From NCBI GenBank assembly GCA_029968055.1, contig JASCNX010000001.1:558001-622000 (forward strand): a stretch of DNA of 64,000 nt, given 5' to 3'. The position numbers and the translations under genes are program-made. The notes beneath the pieces were generated by a model, which had not been told where the DNA came from, made no database searches, and worked only from the letters and a program-made list of their open reading frames with translations. This DNA comes from Xenophilus aerolatus (GTDB lineage: Bacteria; Pseudomonadota; Gammaproteobacteria; Burkholderiales; Burkholderiaceae_C). Positions within the stretch are counted from its first letter, which is position 1, and the number at the start of each line of letters is the position of its first letter. Shown piece after piece: positions 54,747-62,703 of this stretch.

Positions 54747-55864
54747 GTCCGGGTCTCCTCGTCGCCGCAGCGACCGTCGGTCTCGATGTCGATCTCGAAT
54801 TCGCGCGCCAGCGTCGGCGCGTCGCCGGCCAGGCACTGCCAGACCGCGTCGAGCAGGGCCGGCGCAATCATGAACCCGTGGCGGTACAGGCCATTGACCT
54901 GCAGCACGCGCGGCGCGTGCCAGCGCAGCGCGGGCCGGTTGTCGGGCAGGGTGGGGCGGCACTGGGTGGCGATCTCCACGATGCGCGCCTCGCCGAAGCC
55001 CGGGTGCACCGCGTAGGCGGCGCTCAGCAGCTCCATGGTCGAGCGCACGCTGGCGGGCGACATGTCCTGCGATTCGATCTCGGTCGCGCCGATCACGAAC
55101 AGGTGGTCGGGCTTGGGCGCGATGTAGAGCGGATAGCGCGGATGCACCAGCCGCGTCGGGCGGTGCAGCTCGACGTCGGGCGCATGCACGCGGATGACCT
55201 CGCCGCGCACGCCGCGCACTTGCGGCCACTCGGCGCGGGCGCCCAGGCCGCGGCAGTCGACCACGCGGGCGTCGGGCCCGGGCGCGAAGTCGTCCGGCGA
55301 GCGGGGGCTGTGCCAGTGCAGCGTCACCCGGCTGTCGGCTTCGAGGCCCGCGCGCAGCGCATCCAGCAGTCCGCGGTTGTCGAGCTGGCCCTCGCCCGGC
55401 AGCCACCAGCCACGCATGAAGCGCCCGGCCAGCGCGGGTTCCAGGGCTGCGAGCGCGGGCGCGTCGAGCGGCTGCATGGGCGCCAGGCCGTCCACCGTGG
55501 CTTGCGTGCGGCGCAGCGTGCCGGCCAGGCGCTCGGCCTCGGCCGCGTCCTGCCGGTGCCACACGATGAGGGTGCCCGCCTGCTGGAAGAACACCGGCCG
55601 TGGCAGCGGCGCCAGCAACTGCGGCCAGCGCGCGAGGCTGTGCAGCCCCATGCGCACCAGTGCCGGCGGTGCCACGGCCGATTCGGCCAGCGGCGCCAGC
55701 ATGGCGGCCGCCACGCGTGCCGCGGCCTGGTCGGCCTCGGGGCCGCCCGCATCGTGCACCGACACCTCGCAGCCGGCGCGCGCCAGCGCCAGCGCGACGA
55801 GCCGGCCCATCAGCCCGGCACCGAGCACGTGGGCTTGGCGAAAAGGCAGCGGCGCGCTGTTCAC
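54743..55864 (-). CDS. thiO: Glycine oxidase ThiO (FAD-dependent)
   Basis: 373 residues from a GTG at 55864. It oxidises glycine to the imine used by ThiG. The FAD motif AHVLGAGLMGRLVALALARA opens the protein; QLDNRGLLDALRAGL, VVDCRGLGARAEWPQVRGVR and NGLYRHGFMIAPALLDAVW are DAO-type landmarks. The 35 bp between its start and the divergent thiD GTG at 55900 must hold both promoters. Translation from 55927 would overlap thiD. Confidence 0.9.
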   Translation of the reverse strand: MNSAPLPFRQAHVLGAGLMGRLVALALARAGCEVSVHDAGGPEADQAAARVAAAMLAPLAESAVAPPALVRMGLHSLARWPQLLAPLPRPVFFQQAGTLIVWHRQDAAEAERLAGTLRRTQATVDGLAPMQPLDAPALAALEPALAGRFMRGWWLPGEGQLDNRGLLDALRAGLEADSRVTLHWHSPRSPDDFAPGPDARVVDCRGLGARAEWPQVRGVRGEVIRVHAPDVELHRPTRLVHPRYPLYIAPKPDHLFVIGATEIESQDMSPASVRSTMELLSAAYAVHPGFGEARIVEIATQCRPTLPDNRPALRWHAPRVLQVNGLYRHGFMIAPALLDAVWQCLAGDAPTLAREFEIDIETDGRCGDEETRT

Positions 55865-55899
55865 GCGAGCCCCCGGCGGCCGTGGCCGATAATTTTTCG

Positions 55900-56766
55900 G
55901 TGAGCACACCTTCCACGTCCCCCGCACCGGCGTCGCGCTACGTCCGCGTGCTGTCCATCGCCGGCTCCGACAGCGGCGGCGGCGCCGGCATCCAGGCCGA
56001 CCTCAAGACCTTCGCCGCGCTGGGCTGCTACGGGATGACGGCGATCACCGCACTCACGGCGCAGAACACGTGCGGCGTGAGCGGCATCCACGCCGTGCCG
56101 GCGGCCTTCCTGAAGGCGCAACTGCAGGCCGTGATCGAGGACATCGGCGTCGATGCCGTCAAGCTCGGCATGCTGCACGCGCCGAAGGTGGTGGACGTGG
56201 TCGCCTGGGCCATCGACCACTATGCGCTGCAACGCGTGGTGCTCGATCCTGTGATGGTCGCCACCAGCGGCGACCGGCTGATCGCCCAGGAGACGGTGCA
56301 GGTCATCGTGCGCGAGCTGTTCCCGCGTGCGACCGTCGTCACGCCCAACCTCGACGAGGCGGCGCTGCTGGTGGGCCATGGGATTGGCGATGCGGGCGAC
56401 ATGCAGGCCGCGGCGGCCGAACTGCTCTCGCTGGGCGCGCAGGCCGTGCTGCTCAAGGGCGGCCACCTGCCGGGCGAGGAGGTGGTGGACCTGCTCGCAC
56501 GGCACGATGCACCGCCGCTGCGCTGGCACGCGCCGCGCATCGCGAGCCGCAACCTGCACGGCACCGGCTGCACGCTGTCGTCGGCCATTGCCTGCGGGCT
56601 GGCGCATGGCGACGATCTGCCGCAGGCGGTGGCGGCCGCCCACGCCTACGTGCAGGCGGCCATGCGCGCCGGTGCGCAGGTCGTCACGGGGCAGGGCCAT
56701 GGTCCGCTCAACCATGGCTTCGCGCCGCGGCCAGCGCAGTTGGTGCCGCTGGACGTGCGCGGGTAA
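55900..56766 (+). CDS. thiD: Hydroxymethylpyrimidine (phospho)kinase
   Basis: 288 residues from a GTG at 55900 (an in-frame GTG at 55882 is also possible). It phosphorylates HMP and HMP-P. Ribokinase-type motifs: VLSIAGSDSGGGAGIQADLK, CYGMTAITALTAQNT, VLDPVMVATSGDRLI, TPNLDEAALL, VLLKGGHLPGEEVVDLL and the anion hole HGTGCTLSSAIACGLAHG. Its 3' end overlaps cytX by 59 bp on the opposite strand. Confidence 0.95.
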   Translation: MSTPSTSPAPASRYVRVLSIAGSDSGGGAGIQADLKTFAALGCYGMTAITALTAQNTCGVSGIHAVPAAFLKAQLQAVIEDIGVDAVKLGMLHAPKVVDVVAWAIDHYALQRVVLDPVMVATSGDRLIAQETVQVIVRELFPRATVVTPNLDEAALLVGHGIGDAGDMQAAAAELLSLGAQAVLLKGGHLPGEEVVDLLARHDAPPLRWHAPRIASRNLHGTGCTLSSAIACGLAHGDDLPQAVAAAHAYVQAAMRAGAQVVTGQGHGPLNHGFAPRPAQLVPLDVRG

Positions 56767-58042
56767 GGCGCGCCAGCACGAAAGTCGCCGCCAGCGTCGG
56801 CAGCGCCGAGCCGGCCTGGGGCGCCCAGGCCGCCAGGCCGTGGTACAGGGCGATTCCGCCGATCCACAGCGCCGCCGTCACCGGCGCCACGCGCCGCGTG
56901 CTTGCGGGCGCGGCGCCGTTACCCAGCCGCCCGAGGATCACGCCGTACAGCGGCACGAACACCGAACTCAGCACCAGCAAGAAGGGCTCCAGCGTGTGCA
57001 TGGGCAGCACCAGCGCGAGCCCCGTGCACAGCAGCGCCAGGCCCAGGCTCCAGCGCCGGACGCTCCAGTGCGGCCGCAGGCTGTGCGCCGACACCGCGCC
57101 CGAATAGACGTCGCCGTACGCGTTGTCCAGCTCGTCGATGAGGATGAGGCCCAGCGCCACCAGGCCGCCCTGCGCCAGCAGCAGCGCGCTGACCAGGCCG
57201 GTGCCGGGCTCGGCCACGCTCACCACCATCACGCCCAGCGCATAGCACCAGATGTTGGCCACCGCATAGCCCAGCCAGGTGCCGCCGAAGGCGCCGCCCA
57301 GGCCGCGGCTTGCGCGCCGGCCATGGCGCGCGTAGTCGGCCACCAGCGGCAGCCAGGACACGGGCATCGCGATCACCAGGTCCATCGCGCCGAACAGCCC
57401 CAGGCTGCCGTCGCCCGGCCGTGACCAGAAGGCGCCCCAGCCCTGGGCATGCAGCCGGGTCGCGAACTGCCAGCTCAGCCACAGCAGCGACAGCACCACC
57501 AGCGGCAGGCCGAAGCGGCTCACGAAGCGGCGCACCAGCGTCACCATCGAGCCGCCCAGCAGCGCCAGCAGCACCGCGCCCCACAGCAGCGTCGGCAGCA
57601 GCGTGCCGAGCCAGCCGGTGGTCGTCCATCCGGTCGCTTGCGCCGCGATGGCCTGCGTCCCCTCGCGCATCACGACCAGTTCGAAGGTGGTCCAGCCGAT
57701 GAGCTGCGCGATGTTCAGCAGCACCGGCAGGCGTGCGAAGGCGCTGCCGTAGGTGGCGTGCATCAGGCCCGCGCTGGCCAGCCCGCTCTGGCAGCCCAGA
57801 CGCGCCGTCCACGCCAGCAGCCCGGCACCGACCGCCGAGCCCAGCACGATCGCGAGCGCGGCTTCGCGCGTGCCGACCGCAGGCACCAGGTAGGCGCCGA
57901 TCTGCATGACCAGCAGACCGACACCGAGGCTGAACCACAGCGATCCGTGGTCGTGCCAGCGGAACACGCGCTGCGCATCGGGCAGCGGCGTCAGCGCCTC
58001 GTTGAAGGCCGGCGCGGCGGCCGGGTCCGTGTGGATTGCCAT
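56708..58042 (-). CDS. cytX: NCS1-family permease CytX, probable HMP transporter
   Basis: 444 residues, about 12 membrane helices. NCS1 signatures include LWFSLGVGLLVMQIGAYLVP, LLNIAQLIGWTTFELVVMRE and PVSWLPLVADYARHG. CytX proteins are thiamin-regulated importers of hydroxymethylpyrimidine; the TPP riboswitch 95 bp upstream supports this over a plain cytosine permease. It is convergent with and overlapping thiD. Confidence 0.9.
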   Translation of the reverse strand: MAIHTDPAAAPAFNEALTPLPDAQRVFRWHDHGSLWFSLGVGLLVMQIGAYLVPAVGTREAALAIVLGSAVGAGLLAWTARLGCQSGLASAGLMHATYGSAFARLPVLLNIAQLIGWTTFELVVMREGTQAIAAQATGWTTTGWLGTLLPTLLWGAVLLALLGGSMVTLVRRFVSRFGLPLVVLSLLWLSWQFATRLHAQGWGAFWSRPGDGSLGLFGAMDLVIAMPVSWLPLVADYARHGRRASRGLGGAFGGTWLGYAVANIWCYALGVMVVSVAEPGTGLVSALLLAQGGLVALGLILIDELDNAYGDVYSGAVSAHSLRPHWSVRRWSLGLALLCTGLALVLPMHTLEPFLLVLSSVFVPLYGVILGRLGNGAAPASTRRVAPVTAALWIGGIALYHGLAAWAPQAGSALPTLAATFVLARLTRARPAAPTALAAARSHG

Positions 58043-58136
58043 CGATTTGCTCCGTGCAAAGTCATGGCAGGTGGGCGGTTTCCGGGGTGGACGGTCGATG
58101 GAGACGGGGTCCCTGCCGAAGGTCGGCAGCCGGATC

Positions 58137-58222
58137 GGCTTCCCTGCGCGAGGATTACCTCAATCAGGTTCAAAGGGACTCTCTCAGTCGGCGCCTGCAG
58201 CGGCAGTGCCAACACCCCCAGC
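58137..58222 (-). promoter_or_regulatory. TPP riboswitch upstream of cytX
   Basis: Same ordered conserved blocks as the first: GGGGGTGTTGG, CTGAGAGAGTCCCTTTGAAC, CTGATTGAGGTAATCCTCGC, GCAGGGAAGC on the minus strand. Downstream an inverted pair CTGCCGA-CCT-TCGGCAG (58113-58129) could form the expression platform. The 51-bp core is identical to 52668-52745. Confidence 0.92.
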
Positions 58223-58287
58223 GAACGCCCGGCGGTGCCGGGCAAGGCGCATGTTAGCGCTTCCGGCTTGGCCGTCGGTGGCGGGGC

Positions 58288-59883
58288 CTAGTCCTTGGGC
58301 AGGCCGGCCTCGGCGAGCCATCGGGCCGCGGTTTGCATCTGGCGCCGATGGGCCGGCGCGGTGGCGGCGGGCATGCGGCGCAGGAATTCCGCGACGCTGC
58401 GAAAGGGCGAGCGCGCGCGCAGCACCTCCACCCACTGGGCGGCCAACGCCTCCTGTCCTAGCATCCGGGCCGCCACGGCACCGACCGCGTACGGCGTGGG
58501 AAAGGCGGGATTCACCGCCATGGCGCGCTGTGCGGCATCGAGCGCGGCGGCCGCGTCATGGCGGGCGAGGGCGCTCCAGCCCAACGCGAGGTGCCACACG
58601 GCGCGCAGCGGCTCGCGCGGGCTGAGCGCGAAGGCGCGGTCGCACAGTGCGGGCGCTTCGTCCGGGTGCCCCAGGCGCGTGCGCACCAGCGCCAGCAGCC
58701 CGAAGGCCGGAGCGAACGAGCCCGACAGCCGCAGGCAGTGGCGCAAGGCTTCTTCGGCACGCACCGTCTCGCCGCGCGAGTAGGCGATGAGGCCGAGCAC
58801 ATAGTGCGCGTCGGGCTCGTCCGGCGCGAGTTCGAGCGCGCGCTCGGCGTGGGCCATGGCCGCGTGCAGTGTCGACTCGTCCAGCGCCGCGCCGGGCGGC
58901 GATTCCCAGCCGAACTGCGCCGCACGCCAGGCGCAGGTGGCCAGGCAGACCTCGGCCAGGCCACAGCCGGGGTCGCTACCGAGGGCCTGCCGCGCCCACG
59001 CCTGGGCCCGCTGGTTGGTGCCTTGCGACTCGGGCCGGGCGAACAGCTCGACCCAGGCGCGTGCGGCCAGGTCGCGTGCGGACTCGTGCTGGGGCAAAGC
59101 ACCCGGGTCTGCGCGGGGTGCGCGTGCATGGAATTCGAAGGTCAGGGAGCGTGCCAGTCTGCCGGCGACGATGTCCGCGGCCTGCATCCAGTGGCGCACC
59201 GGCAGCTCGATCGTTTCGGTCCAGGTCTGGCGCTGGCTCGGCCCATCGACGAGTGCCACTTCGACCCACAGGCGCTCGCCGAGCCCCTGGCGAACCCGGG
59301 CGTCGACCACGCAACGCACACCCAATTCACGGGCCAGCTCCGCGGCGGGCCGGCTGCGCTCGCCGTAGCGCAGCATCGTGCCGCGCGCCAGCACGCTCAG
59401 TTCGCCGTGGCGCGACAGCTCGCCGATCAGGCGGTCGGTGAGCGCGGGCGGGATGAAGTCGAACGCCGGTTCGACACCGATGGCCTCGAAGGGCAGCACG
59501 GCGATCGAATGGGCATCGAGCGGCGGCGCGGCCGTGTGGTGCACTGGCCAGCGCAGCCGGTAGCCCTTGCGAGGCACCGATTCGATCGCCTCGCGCCCCT
59601 CGGCATCCCGGCCCAACAGCTTGCGCAGCCGCGACACGCTCTCGTACAGCGAGCTGGGAGTGACCACCACACCAGCCCAGACCGTGGCCAGCAGCGACGA
59701 GGCCGGCACCACCGCGCCGCCCGCGCGTGCCAGCACCAGCAGAAGCCGCATCGCACGCGGCTCGAGCTTGTGCGAGCTGCCGGCCCGCTCGATCCGGTCG
59801 GCCAGTGCGAGCACCGTCCACTCGCCGATGCGCAGCGTGGCATGCGGACCGCCTTCCGGCGGTTCGTCAGGGGAGGGTGTCAC
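58288..59883 (-). CDS. Winged-helix (OmpR/CadC-type) regulator with TPR repeats
   Basis: 531 residues from a GTG at 59883, with alternative starts possible upstream. The N-terminal trans_reg_C domain includes LEPRAMRLLLVLARAGGAVV, LYESVSRLRKLLG and IESVPRKGYRLRWPV. There is no receiver domain. A middle domain (IAVLPFEAIGVEPAFDFIPP) like adenylate-cyclase-type or CadC-like regulators is followed by TPR-like helical repeats (LDESTLHAAMAHAERALELA; LRAVWHLALGWSALARHDAA). It is divergent from the Bug-family gene, a likely target. Signal is unknown. Confidence 0.82.
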   Translation of the reverse strand: MTPSPDEPPEGGPHATLRIGEWTVLALADRIERAGSSHKLEPRAMRLLLVLARAGGAVVPASSLLATVWAGVVVTPSSLYESVSRLRKLLGRDAEGREAIESVPRKGYRLRWPVHHTAAPPLDAHSIAVLPFEAIGVEPAFDFIPPALTDRLIGELSRHGELSVLARGTMLRYGERSRPAAELARELGVRCVVDARVRQGLGERLWVEVALVDGPSQRQTWTETIELPVRHWMQAADIVAGRLARSLTFEFHARAPRADPGALPQHESARDLAARAWVELFARPESQGTNQRAQAWARQALGSDPGCGLAEVCLATCAWRAAQFGWESPPGAALDESTLHAAMAHAERALELAPDEPDAHYVLGLIAYSRGETVRAEEALRHCLRLSGSFAPAFGLLALVRTRLGHPDEAPALCDRAFALSPREPLRAVWHLALGWSALARHDAAAALDAAQRAMAVNPAFPTPYAVGAVAARMLGQEALAAQWVEVLRARSPFRSVAEFLRRMPAATAPAHRRQMQTAARWLAEAGLPKD

Positions 59884-59988
59884 GGCGTGGTCGGCGGACG
59901 AAGGTGCGGCCAATCTTAAGAAAAGCCCAAGATCCGTCCAGCACCGGCCGCGCACACTGGCTGCACCCCTTGAACTCAGGAGCCCGCC

Positions 59989-60930
59989 ATGCCATCCCTT
60001 CACCGTCGACATGTCCTGCTGTGCGCGCTGTGCGCCGCCGGTTCCACGTTCCGTGCGGCCGCACAGCCGGCCCACGCGACCCTGGTCGTGCCCTTTGCGG
60101 CCGGCTCGGCGCCGGACACCGTGGCGCGGCTGCTCGTGGAGCCCCTGGCCGCCGAATTCGGCACGCCGGTGGTGGTGGAGAACCTCCCCGGTGCGGGCGG
60201 CATGGTCGGGGTGGCGCAGGTAGCGCGCGCCCCGGCGGACGGCCGCACCGTGGTGCTGTCGGGCGACGCGGCGCTCGTGATGCCCGACCCGCAGGGTCTG
60301 CGCCGCTACGACCCGGTGCGTGACCTAGCGCCGATTTCGCGGCTGGTCGCCACGCCCAATGTGCTGGTGGTGGGCACCGGCCTGGGTGTGAACGATCTCG
60401 CGGGCCTGATGGGCTGGGTGAAGTCGCAGCCGCCGGGCACGGTGAGCTATGCGTCGGTCGGTGCGGGGACCTCGTCGCACCGTGGCGGGCAGTTGCTGGC
60501 CCGGCGCCTGGGGGTGGCGCTGGTGCACGTGCCGTACACGCAGAGCCCCTTGCCCGACGTCGTGGCGGGCCGCGTGAGCCTGTTCTTCGCCAACGTGGCG
60601 ACGGCGATGCCGCTGGTGCGCGAGGGCCGGCTGGTTGCGCTGGGGGTCGCCTCCGCGCAGCGTTCGCCGATCGCGCCGGAACTGCCGACCTTGTCGGAGG
60701 CCGGGCTGCCGGACTTCGAATCCGCCGCCTGGTTCGCCTTGCTCGCCCCGGGGAGCACGCCGGCCGTTGCGCTGGAGCGCTGGCAGCACGCGGCCCGCGC
60801 GGCGGTGGGGTCGACTGCCGTGCGCGCCCGCCTCCAGGCCCTGGGCATCGAGCCGGTGGGCTCCACCGCCGCCGAGCTGCGCACGACCATCGAGCGGGAA
60901 ACGCGGCGGTGGGCTGCACTGGCCGAGTGA
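59989..60930 (+). CDS. Bug/TctC-family tripartite tricarboxylate-type solute-binding protein
   Basis: 313 residues; CAGGAG precedes the ATG. A signal with HRRHVLLCALCAAGSTFRAA is followed by the Bug fold: LVVPFAAGSAPDTVARLL, VVENLPGAGGMVGVAQVARA, GTVSYASVGAGTSSHRGGQL and PLPDVVAGRVSLFFAN. These periplasmic proteins bind carboxylates for TctAB-type permeases; no tctAB is adjacent, as is common for the expanded Bug family of this group. Confidence 0.9.
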   Translation: MPSLHRRHVLLCALCAAGSTFRAAAQPAHATLVVPFAAGSAPDTVARLLVEPLAAEFGTPVVVENLPGAGGMVGVAQVARAPADGRTVVLSGDAALVMPDPQGLRRYDPVRDLAPISRLVATPNVLVVGTGLGVNDLAGLMGWVKSQPPGTVSYASVGAGTSSHRGGQLLARRLGVALVHVPYTQSPLPDVVAGRVSLFFANVATAMPLVREGRLVALGVASAQRSPIAPELPTLSEAGLPDFESAAWFALLAPGSTPAVALERWQHAARAAVGSTAVRARLQALGIEPVGSTAAELRTTIERETRRWAALAE

Positions 60931-60937
60931 GGCGACG

Positions 60938-61270
60938 ATGGCCATCTCCCCGACCTCCGTGGCGCGCGTTGCCGGCGATCCGCTGGCCCCGGCCGGCCTT
61001 CATGCCCGTATCCTTGCCTGGGCCTTCACGCTGTTCAGCTCGGCCCGGGTCGTGGCCTACGTGCCGACGATCTGGGCGCTCTGGCAGAGCGGCGACTCGC
61101 GGCAGCATTCCCTCTTCACCTGGATCACCTGGACCGGCGCCAACGCCACCATGGCGCTGTGGCTGTGGGAGCAGAACGGGCGACGCCCGTCGCGCGCGGT
61201 GGTGGTCAACCTGTGCAATGCGGTGATGTGCGCTGCGACGCTGGTGCTGATTGTCGCGCTGCGCCTCTGA
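60938..61270 (+). CDS. Small membrane protein, 110 aa
   Basis: ATG at 60938, 7 bp after the Bug gene stop. Three hydrophobic stretches (LAWAFTLFSSARVVAYVPTI; SLFTWITWTGANATMALWLW; VVNLCNAVMCAATLVLIVAL). The pattern resembles PQ-loop-like or small unknown integral proteins. Function unknown; probably co-transcribed with the binding-protein gene. Confidence 0.65.
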   Translation: MAISPTSVARVAGDPLAPAGLHARILAWAFTLFSSARVVAYVPTIWALWQSGDSRQHSLFTWITWTGANATMALWLWEQNGRRPSRAVVVNLCNAVMCAATLVLIVALRL

Positions 61271-61292
61271 CGGTGGCAGTGCGCCGGAAGGA

Positions 61293-62321
61293 TCAGCGGT
61301 GCGGAACGCCCAGCAGTTCGTGCAGCCGCGTGCTGGTCGTCGTGTACTGCAGCGGCGGCACCTGGCCGTCGAACACGATCTCGGCCGCGGCCCAGGCGGC
61401 CAGCGTGGCCTCGTGGAAGCCGCAGACGATGAGCTTGCGCTTGCCGGGGTATGTGTTGATGTCGCCCACGGCGAAGAGGCCGCGCTCGCGGGTTTCGTAG
61501 CGCGTGGTGTCGACCGGCACCTGCTTGCGCTCGAGCTCCAGGCCCCATTCGGCGATGGGCCCCAGGCGCGGGGAAATGCCCTGGCAGACCACCAGCGCGT
61601 CGAGCCGCAGCACGACAGTCTGCCCCTCGGGCGTGGCGATGACGAGCTGCCGCCCGTCGAAGGCACCCGGCTGGCCGACCACGAGGCGGATGTCGCCGGC
61701 GTCGATGCGCGCGCGCAGCCGGCCTACCGCCGCCTCGTCGCCGCGGAAGGCGTCGCGACGGTGCAGCAGCATGACCTCGCGCGCCACGCCCACCAACGCC
61801 AGTGCGGCCTCGACCGCGGCCTCCTCGCCACCATGCACGACCACCGACTGGCCTGCGAAGCGGCCGAAGTCGGACGGGTGGTAGAAGAGCTGGCGCCCCT
61901 CGTAGGCCTCGGCCCCGTCGACGCCGAGCTTCTTGGGCACGAAAGCGCCCACGCCCGCCGCCAGGAACACGGTTCTGGTCAAGAAGGTCTTGCCGCCGGT
62001 GGTGCCGGCGCGCCAGCGGCCGTCGGGTTCGCGCGCCAGGGTCGACACCTGCTCGCCCAGGTGCATCGGCACCTTGAAGGGCGCAAGTTGCGCGAGCAGC
62101 GATTCGGCCAGCCCGCGGCCGGTGGTGGCCGGCGTGCCGGGAATGTCGTAGATGGGTTTGTCGCCGTACAGCTCGACGCACTGGCCGCCCGCATGGGGCA
62201 GGGCGTCGACGACGTGGCAGGCGATCTCGAGCAGGCCCAGCTGGAAGGCCTGGAACAGCCCCACCGGACCGGCGCCGACGATCAGCGCGTCGGTCTCGAT
62301 CGGGGCTGAAGTGCCGCTCAC
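61293..62321 (-). CDS. Ferredoxin–NADP+ reductase, thioredoxin-reductase-like (type 2)
   Basis: 342 residues with a GTG start at 62321. It transfers electrons between NADPH and ferredoxin. The FAD motif LIVGAGPVGLFQAFQLGLLE is near the N-terminus, PIYDIPG is typical of FNR2, and GLFAVGDINTYPGKRKLI is the second FAD site. The NADP site reads VVVHGGEEAAVEAALALV, with Glu-Glu replacing the usual Asp-Ser. It lies 10 bp after fdxA, its probable partner. Confidence 0.9.
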   Translation of the reverse strand: MSGTSAPIETDALIVGAGPVGLFQAFQLGLLEIACHVVDALPHAGGQCVELYGDKPIYDIPGTPATTGRGLAESLLAQLAPFKVPMHLGEQVSTLAREPDGRWRAGTTGGKTFLTRTVFLAAGVGAFVPKKLGVDGAEAYEGRQLFYHPSDFGRFAGQSVVVHGGEEAAVEAALALVGVAREVMLLHRRDAFRGDEAAVGRLRARIDAGDIRLVVGQPGAFDGRQLVIATPEGQTVVLRLDALVVCQGISPRLGPIAEWGLELERKQVPVDTTRYETRERGLFAVGDINTYPGKRKLIVCGFHEATLAAWAAAEIVFDGQVPPLQYTTTSTRLHELLGVPHR

Positions 62322-62331
62322 CGGGGCCGGC

Positions 62332-62661
62332 TTACTTGACGAGCTCGGCGATCTTGCCCGTCTTGTCCTTCCACTCGTCGGCGTCGGGCAGCGCGGGCTT
62401 GCGCTTGGTGATGCTCTTCCAGCCGTCGGCCACGGCCAGTTCGGCGTTGAGCTTGATGAAGGCCAGCTGATCGGCCGGGAGGTCTTCCTCGGCGTAGATC
62501 GCGTTGACCGGGCACTCGGGGATGCACACGGCGCAGTCGATGCACTCGTCCGGATCGATCACCAGCATGTTCGGCCCCTCGCGGAAGCAGTCCACCGGAC
62601 ACACGTCGACGCAATCGGTGTATTTGCAGCGGATGCAGTTCTCGGAGACGACGTGGGTCAT
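62332..62661 (-). CDS. fdxA: 7Fe/8Fe ferredoxin FdxA
   Basis: 109 residues, the usual length. Cluster ligands [17 protein letters not shown] and [15 protein letters not shown] give one [3Fe-4S] and one [4Fe-4S] site as in Azotobacter FdI-type proteins. The C-terminal extension ([20 protein letters not shown]) is typical of FdxA. It precedes the FNR gene in an apparent operon. Confidence 0.95.
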   Translation of the reverse strand: MTHVVSENCIRCKYTDCVDVCPVDCFREGPNMLVIDPDECIDCAVCIPECPVNAIYAEEDLPADQLAFIKLNAELAVADGWKSITKRKPALPDADEWKDKTGKIAELVK

Positions 62662-62703
62662 GGCGCTAGGGCTGGTGAGGCGGGTCGGGGAAAACCCGGC
62701 ATT

